This document shows, in pieces, positions 21,259 to 31,998 of a DNA stretch of 64,000 bases (positions are counted from its first letter, which is position 1; each line of letters begins with the position of its first letter). The position numbers and the translations under genes were made by a program. Location of the stretch: positions 7,176,157-7,240,156 of the forward strand of contig OU015566.1 in the NCBI GenBank assembly GCA_907165135.1. Direction: 5' to 3'. The DNA comes from Oikopleura dioica (lineage: Eukaryota; Chordata; Appendicularia; Copelata; Oikopleuridae). Below the pieces are notes generated by a model. That model was not told the origin of the DNA. It saw nothing but the letters and a program-made list of their open reading frames with translations, and ran no database searches.

Positions 21259-24200
21259 TCACATATAATTAGCAAGATCGAGAATAGAAGCTTGCCGACG
21301 TGCCGGTTTCTTCTTTTTCGACTTCTTCCTTTTGGACTTTTTGCGCTTGCTCATTTGCTCGTCGACGGTCTTTTTTCCGCGTTGCATGATTGCCAAGACG
21401 GTTCCGATTGCCGCGGCCCCGATGAGTCCACCGGTAATCATTCCGATAGCCGTGTAGTTTGTATCATCTGCGGGGGTTGGTTTTGTTGGGTAGGCATTTA
21501 CTTCCACTTCTAGGGTTAAAGTTACGGAAGATATGAGATCTGTTGGGAACAGTTATTCTTTGACCAACGGAATACTCGATATAGGTACCTGGAGTTTGTA
21601 TCAATTTGGAGTTAATATTGATATGTGGAGGTGCCGCAGTCGGATTGTAATTATTCTTTTTCTCTTGAATGACTTGAACTTCCTGAAATTCATATTTAGA
21701 AAACGTATCCGAGCAGTAGTGGTAAAATTACCCGTCTTTCTCGGCCAGTAACGTCGATAATCCGCAGAGGTGAATGATCTGCCATGTTTCCTTCGTGATC
21801 ATAAGATGTGATGCTGAATTGCCAGATGATCTGAAAATAAATTCTACCAACGAAAATATGAGAAAACTAACCTCCTTGAGGGTATGTTCATTCGCCTTGG
21901 CCTTCAAATGTTCCCAGAAAACAGTATTTCTTTCTCTTCCCCATTCGGGCATTTCCGGGCATTTGATGATAGTGAACTTGACGACTTTTTCTTCATCATT
22001 TTTTCTGATCAAGGTAGGAGCGACTTCTGCAGAGGGTTCTTGCTCAATAACAGGTACAATGGTCTGATTGGTGGTCAGCTCATAATCCTCAGCATCTGTG
22101 TTCAACGAAAGAAAGATCAATTCCGACGTCTGTCCGGCGATGGCTCCAAAATTTTGACTCGTGAACAGCGTCAAGTCAGAATTCGTGATGAAGATTCGGA
22201 TTAGCGGGTAGATACTCGGGTCCCGGAAGGATGCATCTCCGAAAATCCGGACATTTGAACTCAAGTCGCTGAAAACTTCGCTCCAATCGTTTCCGTCTTT
22301 CAACATTTTTGACGCTAGAATTTGGTTGATTGAGATCTGAGGTTTAAGATTCTTTCTTACCAGAGACATGCAGTCTCGTTATATACGAGCCAAGCCGGTA
22401 TTGTTTGCTCAAATTAGTGAAGAAACGCTTGAGATCATGTCTGAATGGCAAATTGCACTCGTGGTAATTGAATTCTATTTTATCATTTAATGTCGCCTGC
22501 GTAAGACAGACGGCGTAGGAGAATACGTTTGTACATTCTACAAGTTTAATTTTGTAGAAAATAAAAATGAGAAAATCAATCAATGAAAAAATTTTTGTTT
22601 CAAAAGTCTAGGTCTTTATCGGGTTTCTTACATGAGAGCATCTTTTCCATAAGTTCGCGTTTCTTTGACATCAATGTGCACTTCAATATTGCCAATAAAG
22701 TAAGGTGGAGCATCTGTTTAAAATCGACTATCGTAAAATTGAAATCAAGGAAGAGAGCTACCTTTGAGCGTTGATAAATCGAGACTAACTGATTTTTCCT
22801 GCTCGATTTTGACGGGAAGCAAATCCTTTGAAGAAGTAAAAAGGGGGTCGAATTCCGGAACGACATATCCATATGCGAAATTCGATAGTTTCGTGTCTCT
22901 TGGATGAGACGCGAAGAGACGAATTTCGTACTTAGACACTCTTCGGCCTAAAATACTTAATAAAGACGCTTACTTTTTTCTTCGCAAACCTTGATCATGA
23001 GGTTCTTTGAATCCAATAATTGCTTGTTCCCGGTATCTACGAACAGAGAGCTCTCGAATCGGCTCTGGCGGGCTGACATCTCTCCCTGCTTTTTCACAAA
23101 TGTACGCATGCGATTCCTCGCTGGTTACACATTGAACTTTGTTGGTCGAGTTGACGATCTGACTGAGTTTGCCTGGCGGAGCTACAGTCATCCAGTGACA
23201 TTGCTCTGGATGTCCGCCGCCTTTATGCCAGTTATTGTAAGCCTCAGTAGACATGTTCTTAGATTTGTAAATTTCTAGAGCTGGTTTTCAAATTCTTACC
23301 CTGAGATCGCTCAAACTCGGTTGATAACTTAGTTGGTTCCTAACATGTCGATTTGGCGTCTTTTCTTTTGTCCTGAAAAACTTCTCCTTTGCCGTTTCAA
23401 GCGCGTTCTGATCATAACCATCGATCCAAATGCTTTGTTGGATTTCTTTGGTGACTTTGAAGGCGAGCATGATTTCATCCACTTGGTCGGCTTTCATCAG
23501 CGTTGCATCTTCGGCTTTGCAGGACATGTTCGCCAGAACGACTCGCGGTGTTGGATCAGTATCGACGACTTTGTAGCAGCGGTTCATGACGGGAAAGAAG
23601 TCTTCGCCCTCGCAAATGCCTTTGAAACCACGTGGTGCTGCAGTGATGGTAGCGATTCGTTCCCAAATATCCTAATTATTCACATTTCTATGAAAGAAGA
23701 ATGGCGAACTTACGGATGTTTCCATCACAGTCGCGCGATCCCATAATCGTTGGGTTCCGAGCCCCATGTTCAGCCAATCTAACAATTGTTTTACATTCAA
23801 ATTTAGGCTGAAAACTTACGTGTCCGAGTAAGCCGTTCTCTTTGAATATAAGAGCCCCTGTTTATTGCCCAACTTCTTCCAGCCCTTGGGAAGTTTCTTG
23901 GATCATCATGATCCTCTTCCCCTGTCGATCGTTTTCCACGAGAGTTGATGAAATTTATGCCTTCTTGGGTCGAGTTCCCACCGATGAATCCTTTGCGGTT
24001 GACTCGCGCGACAATTTGGCTCTGGGTTGATTTGTCGAACGGATGAACACTTGTGGCGAAGAAGCGCATTTTATATTTTCCCTGAGAATTGTTATCGGTC
24101 TCCGGGTTCGTCTCTACCTGTGAAAGAAACTCAGAATAAATAGCAGTGTAAATTCCGTCATTCGCATTCAAGTCTCCGTACAACCCATCATCGTATAATC

Positions 24201-26547
24201 GCAAGAGTTCAATCCGGAAGGTCTCGATTCCAGAACCAGCTGGTCGGTAAATTTCCACCCAGACGTAGGCGTCGACTACTGGATACTGGCCCTGCTGAAT
24301 CTCGGCGAAGACGTAGAGTTCCGTCTTTTGCTTCGGCTATTAAATGTATAGAAATAATAACTGCAGTTCTCTTTTACCTGCATAACGTAGCTATTCATCT
24401 GAATGGGATATTCATACGGTTTTCTTGCAAAAGAAGAGATCGAGACGAAAATTGACACTTCTTCTGAACTTCCACTTGTGTCAATTTTCAAATTGAATCT
24501 TCCGAACTCGATTAGACCAGGAAGACTTATTCTCAAATTGTTCTCCGCTTCCGTCGAAAACACGACCTTTCCACCTCGAGCTCGATTTGATGTTTTGTCG
24601 TAGATTTCGCCGTTGGGGAAGATAAGTTCAATCTTTGGTTTGACCAAGATTTTAGAGTTGGAGTGCTTCGATCCAAAATGGAACTATTCAGAGAAAAGAT
24701 GATAATTTCTTGTAAGAAGAAGAAATTCACCTGTATGAACGTATTTTTGCCGATGGAAGGGTCGATCACAAAAGGTAGATATTTAATAGCGTTAGCTAAA
24801 ATTTCAGAATTTGAAGTTATTTTTGAAGACTATTTTTAACTTACGTTCCATTGTGAACTGCTGATTTTGAATTGGTATAGCTTCTCCTTCTGATGTCCCT
24901 AGTTGACTGAATTTATTTTAGGATCAATTTCTTCAATCAATCAAAAATCACCTGTAGAACGCATCAGTAAGCGCGACAAGAGATTCTTCTGGCTGAACAA
25001 GCGAATAGGACGGTGTTCCTTTAGTTGCAAGTGCCAAGTAGTCAAGAACATTTGTATCGGAATTTCCCAAAGAAATCGTGTTTACAGTTACTCCAGAAAG
25101 TTGTACGAGCTCCATCGTTTCTTCCACCGACGGCGTGTTCCACTCTAGCCCGTCAGAGAGCAAGAGAATTTCTCCTCCATCCATCGTTCTAAGATACTCG
25201 GGCCCAGACTGCTGGAGCATGTTGATGCCCCTGAGAATGGCTTTGCCAATCGAGGTCCCAGATGCGACAGACTCGTCTTTAGGAAGTCGCGAGACGAGAA
25301 ATGCTCGCTCATCCTCATCCACTATTTCAATTAAATCTTGTCGCCTCGTGCTCATTCGATTGAAGCTGATGATTCCGACATATGTTCCAGAAGAGACGGT
25401 GTAGATAAACTGTCTCACTGCGTTTCGGACCATGCTCAGGCGATTTCCTTCAAGCATGGATGTAGACGCGTCAAGGCAAAGAACGATTCTCCTTGGTGGC
25501 CGGAAGAAGAGATCTATATCTGGTATTGCATCATTCACTTCCAGAGAACTCGGACTAACTAGACCGGTGAAATCTGGATGCTCGAGGAGAACATCTTCCA
25601 CAGTTCGATCATTGCAATGCTGGCATTGTTGGGATTTCTCCTCGATTCCGAGAATGAAGCAATCTTCCTCATTCGTATCGTAGCACTTTGATCCGTCTTT
25701 TCTGACCTTTTCTTCTTTGAATTTTTTGCAGACTTGTGGTTGGACACTGTCGAAAACGCCCCATTTGAATTTTGCCCATTCGAAGAAGAAGTTGCTCGAT
25801 TCAAATGTTAGTTTTTGCTGAACTGATAATTTCTTCGTATCGCCAAAAAGTTGATCATTCTTTGTGAAAAATGAAGAGCTCATGTGAATGTATCGTCCTG
25901 CTTCGCCACAAGGTGTCCCTTTTACTGCTCTAGAATCAAAATATTTCAACAAAAATTAGTTTTAGCTTCATACCTAGGTGAGCTAGGATCTTGTTCATCG
26001 GAAAAATATACTCTCATGGGCGTATTTTCAAAGTTAGGTGCGCTTTTGTACATTCTTCTGTCCCAAGTCGTATTCCAGTTTTTCACCCAGATTTCTCTCG
26101 CAGCATTTTCATATCGAAGATAGTTAGTCTCGTACGAAGCTGGTCTTTGCTGAAGGGGATTCCAAGTTTCGGGAATGACGATGCTCACGTGACGGAGATA
26201 CAAGTGCTTTTGCGTTTTTTCATAAAGAATTTTCGAGAAAATGCGAATCAGATGAGCGAGTTTTCCAACAAGAGACCAGTCTTCTGGCACCTTGTCGGAA
26301 ATCGCAATGTACAGGCCTTCATATCCGTTGTTGACGAGTTTCACATGGTTGGTCCAGTTCTGGCTGCCGATACCCAGGGATTTGTAAATATCATACTTTG
26401 CCTTGTTAAATAACTCATTGTCTTCAGTTACTTTTCTCTGGTTGACAGAATTTTTTTTCAATAAAGCTCTCTAGAACAATCTGTAACCAGTCCTTTGTTG
26501 AAAGAAAAAACTGTAAGTAATTGTCCAAAAAGGATGAAAATCCGCAT
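21259..26547 (-). CDS. CLCA-like: CLCA-family surface protein with a C-type-lectin-like insert, 17 exons
   Basis: Exons start at 26547, 26437, 25929, 24906, 24795, 24683, 24336, 23778, 23671, 23257, 22940, 22713, 22440, 22314, 21830, 21682 and 21509; all phases fit (about 1,446 residues). In order: signal peptide; CLCA N-domain; FFEWAKFKWGVFD where active CLCAs have HEWAH; VWA with intact MIDAS (DASTS near residue 330, GTS, SDG); beta-sandwich; lectin-like region about 810-1000 (WIDG, paired Cys, YICEK); fibronectin-III-like part; an unrecognised segment; APPHININ tail as in CLCAs; a single membrane helix and a Lys-rich C-terminus. CLCAs are secreted or shed regulators of Ca-activated chloride channels. 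Here self-cleavage is probably lost. TTCTTCTAG 7 nt before the ATG could be a spliced-leader acceptor. Confidence 0.85.
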
Positions 26548-26762
26548 AGTAGCTCTAGAAGAAAATCAGCGCGGCCCTGCAAGCATGATGAATATTAGAT
26601 GCGGCGGGAATACCTGACCAAAAGGACTAAATTCCAATATCCAGAACGGATTAATAAGTCAAAGAGCACATCGATTTTAGTCAAAGTGAGTACTTGAAAT
26701 TCATGCAATGTGAATAGCAACCGTTTGATCGGCTTCAATTTGTCTGATGTTTATTCAAGATT

Positions 26763-28525
26763 TCAGACGTAACAGAAGTGATCAGAACAGAAATCGCTGC
26801 AGTAATCGGGTTCAGTTAAGAAAAGAATTGGTCGGTGGCAATTTCCTCCGAGGTTAGTTATGTTTCGAGTTGAGACGACGGTTTCACCGTTCCATTCGGC
26901 TCGCTCGACCATATTGGTTGTGTATCCATCGTAAACCAAGAATGCGCCTTCAACAGCAATCATTGATCCATATGCAAATGTCTGCAATAACAAATTAAAT
27001 ATTTTGGATATAATGTAAAACTTACATTTGACATTTGTCCAACAAGTGTCCATTGTTCATTTCGGAAGAGATGAACACTTTTCAAATATTCTGACCCGTC
27101 GTATCCGCCTGTTGTTATAACACCATCTTCAACAGTCACACACGCATGATAACGAAGCATTCCAGACGGATGAACGGGCTCTTGTATCCAGCCACTATTA
27201 AAAATGAAACAACATGTATTTTTGAAACTGATTCTTACCTTAGTTCAAGGCTTTCAACAGTATTCGTTGCCGATCCAGCGACAATTAGTGGCTGACCTCC
27301 ATACAATGCCATGCACGCATAATTATGACTAGCTGCGGTACTAGCGATTGCTTTTGCCGTCTCACCATCAAAGCTTTGACACGCGGATGAACTTCCCCTG
27401 CAGATAACAACCTCGTCTCGGACCTCTGGTACTGTTATAATCGACGCATATTGAGAATATACGGTTTGACCATTGACCAAACGTTTCCTCGTATCTATGA
27501 TCTCGCATTCTTTCAGTTTACCAATCTTAAAAATCTATATTTTTCGTATTTTAAGTTAAAAACCTTGTAAGCATCGTGATCACCACCAAAGAAATATATC
27601 TCGCCATTCAGGAGAGCTGATGCCGCTCGGTATAAAAATGGATAATAAGAAGTCTCGCCACTTGATTGAGGCGAAAGAAAATGTCGATTTTCGATAAAGT
27701 ATCCATCCGCAGACATCACATAGGTGTAGTTAACAGGGTTTGAGTTCGTTCCTCGTTCTTGACACATGCCAAGAACGTATTCTTGGCAGTGAAATCCATC
27801 TTCGCAAGGGCATCCTTTTTCGCATTCGGTCAAGCAAGGACATTTTCGTGACACCATCAAAAAGTCGTCGAAGCAGTCTTCAAAGCAGGTTTCGTTGGCC
27901 GTGCAGTTTCCAATGCAGTCGTTCAGTCCTTGGGAGGCCTCCTTGATGCACTGTTTGTAGAAGCTGTTGTTCGTTTGAGGCGAGCTGCAGGTACAAATGC
28001 TGTTTGCGCATCCTTCACAGCCATTCGGGCAGTCGGCAAAACATGGGCAGGAATCATAACATCCTCAAGTATAAATTAGATATGATTATTTGATGCAAAC
28101 TTACTTGTGTATTCGGACAAACAAGTCCTCTCGCAGTTGGCCGTGTCGCAGTTCTCCTTGCATTCCAAGTACTCGACGTAGCAAAATCCATCGCAGAGGA
28201 TGGCAGTTTCTTCGTCACTAGAAAATGATGATCAAAAATAGAATTCGAGTCAAATGAAGCGTTCAATTATTGGTTAGGCTTTGCATCAAGGGCAAGATTT
28301 GTTCGAAAAAGGCATGTTTACTTACGGGCAAGTTCCATTATCAATCTTCGGCCGCTTCACAAAAGATGACAAGGTCGATTCAGGCTCAATCACAGGGTCA
28401 GTTTCGCTCATTTCGGCTGGGGCATTGAAGTCCGCCTTAGTTTCATCAGTCAAGCCCCCTTTAGCGGGACCATTGAGACTCGCCTCGGCGAAAAACAAAA
28501 ATAGAAAAAGGAGGTTCCAGTTCAT
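26763..28525 (-). CDS. secreted Cys-rich kelch-like protein, 6 exons
   Basis: Exons 28525-28326, 28217-28105, 28063-27564, 27525-27239, 27194-27026 and 26981-26763 join in phase to 495 residues. The ATG at 28,525 opens a clear signal peptide (MNWNLLFLFLFF). A Thr/Glu-rich linker is followed by a block with more than 25 cysteines (about residues 66-180, CxxxC and CxC spacings). The C-terminal half has kelch-like blades with GG doublets (IYFFGGD, ITTGGYDG, LYGGQP). It ends in a short Cys-rich tail. Most kelch proteins are intracellular; this one looks extracellular. The donor of exon 3 is GTTTTT. The start of the CLCA-like gene is only 216 bp downstream on the same strand. CATAAAAG about 45 bp upstream may be the TATA box. 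Confidence 0.8.
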
Positions 28526-29044
28526 TTTCTCTCTCAAACAAGAACTGCTTAGGTAGACCCTGGACCTCGCTTTTATGAGGACAGTATTTGCTTTCGAAGT
28601 ATGGAAAATGTCACAGCTGGTTCGGTTTCTTCCCGTTGCTATTTACTCTTGACAAATTTGTGAGACTTTTCGATGGACTTTGATACAGGAAATATATAAA
28701 CGCATCCATTTTGTATTTCCTCTGACATTTCAATCTATTGTTTTATTATAATAAACCAAAATATAGACACGTAAAGAAAGAACCTTAAATTTTATAGCTG
28801 CGTTAATGAGTCCCAAAATCATCAGTGGGTTACCAAAAGAGAAATCGTAATTTAATCAAGAACGCAATTAAATAAACCCTTTTTCTAACAGAGATGACCT
28901 ATTTTTCTCCTCAAAACGACCACGCCCTATACAGCCGGTGCCCGAGCTGCAGAGAGTTCATTCAATATTTGCCTTGATTTTAAGCAGTCTTGATAAACCC
29001 CGTGGAAATTTTTTAACTCCGAATTGAATTCAGAGTTGCTGAAA

Positions 29045-31657
29045 ATGGTTTTTTCATTCGGCGTTCCCGAGAAAGTTACTTTTGACAAGGCGCGTTGTGG
29101 CGACCTGCTGCAGACGGATGCCTACATCAATGGAAAATTTGTAAAGGAAGAGTTATTGAAATTTTAGTTCAAAGCCTGAAGACTTTTGTCGACTAGACTA
29201 AACTTCAGAATCCGACCCGAATCGACCTATTATTGAGCCTCAGACTGTGCCTTAGACGCGAAAGTCGTAAGCATTTGGAAAAATGAATAACTTAATAACA
29301 GACCGGCGCAACATTTTCCGTCACAAACCCGGCTAATGGGGAAAAACTTACGGAAGTAGCAAGTTGTGACGCGAATCATACTGCAGCTGCGATTGATGCT
29401 GCTGAAGCAGCCTTCAAGACGTGGAGAAAAATGACACCGAAAGCCCGTGGAGCACTGGTTGCAAAATGGGGGGAGTTGATCACGTCAAATGCTGATAAAA
29501 TTGGGGCAATTATAACTTTCGAAAATGGCAAGCCGCTTGGAGAGGGGAAAGGCGAAGCAAATTACTCAGGTAAACGATTTTTCCTTTCGTCTGTAGAGGC
29601 TTTTTCTAGCGTCTTTCTGCGAGTGGGCTGCTGCTGAAGGACGTCGCGTGCATGGCGAAACAATGTCAAGAAAGCGGTCTCTTCTGCCTCAAGTGTCTTA
29701 TTTATTCATCCACTTGACGAGACATTCTGATTTACCGGCCTTCAAGACCAAAGAGACTTGACCGCTTTAATAGTCCTTGGGCCGATAGGAGAATCGTTAC
29801 GATTAAGCAGCCCATTGGAGGAAACGTTTATTATTTCATAAAAACCATCTTAAAAACTCATCACACGTGATGCGAAAGTAATGCAGCTTTGGGATAAAGA
29901 AAGAGCAAAATTCGAAAAAAGGAAAATCTCTTCCTTGATTTCACCATCATTTTTTATTCCTACTGTAGTGGATATTGTGATGATTTTGAATAAGAAACCC
30001 GATTAAAGTCGTTGGAATGATCGCTCCATGGAATTTCCCTGCAGCTATGATTGCAAGGAAAGGAGTTTTTATTCAAAACGACCATGTCAAAAACGACTTG
30101 ATAAGGAGCAAATAGAAATTCTTTTTGAAAGAAAAGTAGCGCCAGCTATTGCTGTTGGCTGCACGGTGGTTATTAAGCCAGCAGCATTAACCCCTCTTTC
30201 CGCTCTGGCCTTGGCGAAACTCGCGGACGAAGCTGGCATCCCTGCGGGAGTAGTGAATGTTCTACCGACGAGCGAGGAACTCACGGCCACTGTCGGAGAG
30301 ACTATTTGTCGCAGCCCCAAGGTCACAGCGCTTAGGTTCGTTTATAAATCTACATTGGAAACACTCAGATGTTCAGCTTTACCGGGTCCACAAGAGTCGG
30401 CAAGCTGTTGCTAAGCCAATGCGCTGGAACAGTTAAGAAATGTTCCATGGAACTTGGAGGACAGGCTGGTTTTCATGAAGATTCTTGCATGCCAATTTCC
30501 CTTCAGAAAGACATCTGTCAGCACAAAAATACTCAAGTCCGCCTGAAAAGTCGAGATATTTTCCAGTAGAATATTTTTATTTCCGAAGGCAAAGTTCATT
30601 TTTTTCTGAGGCTAGTTTATTTTTCATGAAATCTTGAAAAGGCACCATTTATTGTTTTCCCTTCGGCCGATTTGGACAAAGCCGTCGCAGGCCTAATGGC
30701 TTCCAAAGTAAGTTTTTCCGATTGAGAAGCTCTAGTCAGCGTTTAACAATTAATAAGTCCGTGGACCACCTAGCCTGAGCCTCACGTTTTTTGTTTTAGT
30801 TCAGGAACACCGGGCAAACCTGTGTTTGCTCCAACAACATCATGGTCCATGAGGACGTTCACGACCAGTTTGTTGCTAAACTCGTCGAAGCTGTCAAGAA
30901 GGAGCTCAAATTTGGCGATATCTTGAACGGGGCCACCATGGGACCAATGATCAACCAGATGGGCGTTGACAAGGTAGCAAAATTCGAAGCTTTCAAACAT
31001 CGCATAATTCAATAATCCAAAGGTCAAACGACATCTTGAAGACGCGCTGGAGAAAGGAGCGAAGCTAGAAATCGGTGGCGGATCACTTGGCGGACTGTAC
31101 TTAGAACCAACTGTAGTGAGCAATGTTTCGTGGGAGTCACTTTGCTTCAAAGAAGAGACATTTGGACCCCGTAAGTTTTCAAAGTAGAATGATTCGCGTA
31201 AATTTCTAGTGGCTGCGATTGGAAAATTTAAGGAAGAAGAAACAGTTATTGATTTCTTGAATACGTCACGTGTTGGTCTAGCTGGGTATTTCTTCAGCAG
31301 AGATGCTGGACAGGTGTGGCGAGTCGCAGAGGCTCTCGAAGGAAAATGATTATAAATTATAATAATAACAGACATTCAATGCGGGAAAGATATTCACACC
31401 TTGATCTTTCTGAAATTGAAATTCTAATCATTTGCAGTCGGCATGGTAGGAGCGAACACAGGAATGCTCAGGAAGGGATTAGATACGTTTATTATTACGC
31501 TAAAGTCTCATAAGAATTATATCATATTTTTTCCCCCAAAAGTTGCTGCGAGGCTCCATTCGGAGGAGTCAAAGAATCCGGTCTAGGACGAGAAGGAGCA
31601 CTGATCGGAAGCGAAGAGTTTTTAGAAACTAAGTACATATGCTTTGCCGACTGTTAA
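29045..31657 (+). CDS. ALDH5A1: succinate-semialdehyde dehydrogenase, 13 exons
   Basis: Exons 29045-29140, 29302-29569, 29610-29664, 29774-29820, 30009-30057, 30132-30335, 30377-30464, 30642-30707, 30800-30973, 31023-31170, 31210-31341, 31438-31471 and 31543-31657 give 491 residues, normal for the family. PWNFP (oxyanion-hole Asn near 163), MELGG (general base Glu near 265) and GQTCVCSN (nucleophile Cys near 299) are all present. So are the SSADH-type [12 protein letters not shown] and [18 protein letters not shown]. The CVC doublet matches the redox-switch pair of animal SSADH. It oxidises succinic semialdehyde to succinate with NAD in GABA breakdown, normally in mitochondria; a presequence is not obvious. 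Introns 4, 5 and 11 are GA-AG, 12 probably so, and 7 is GC-AG. AATAAA lies at 31,757. Confidence 0.92.
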
Positions 31658-31998
31658 CTACTGTCGACGCCAGATGTAGACACAAGATGTGACTCGTGTT
31701 CTCCTTTTACATCTGCCAACTCATGACTAGAAGAGACTGTAGAAAAACTGAACAAAAATAAATTTAATTTTGTGTCCAGAGGTCCTTTATTTTTTTCAAC
31801 AAATGTGCAGTGAGACTGTGAAAAGGGAGGGAAATAATAATTTACAGGGAGAAGCTCATTTTTCTTGATGATTTTCTTTTTCCAAAAAGGAACATTCGAA
31901 TCGAATAGTAAAATAACTAATAGAAGGAAAACGCATTTTCCGGGCAGACTTTGAAGAGCGATCGCAACCAGAAATTGGTTTAGTAGACTTTTGACTTC

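Noticed and set aside
30336-30376. An AG-AG or GT-AT intron in the SSADH gene after KVTAL
   Set aside because: A normal GT-AG intron of 41 nt using the later TTCAG gives KVTALSFTGS, matching the family exactly.
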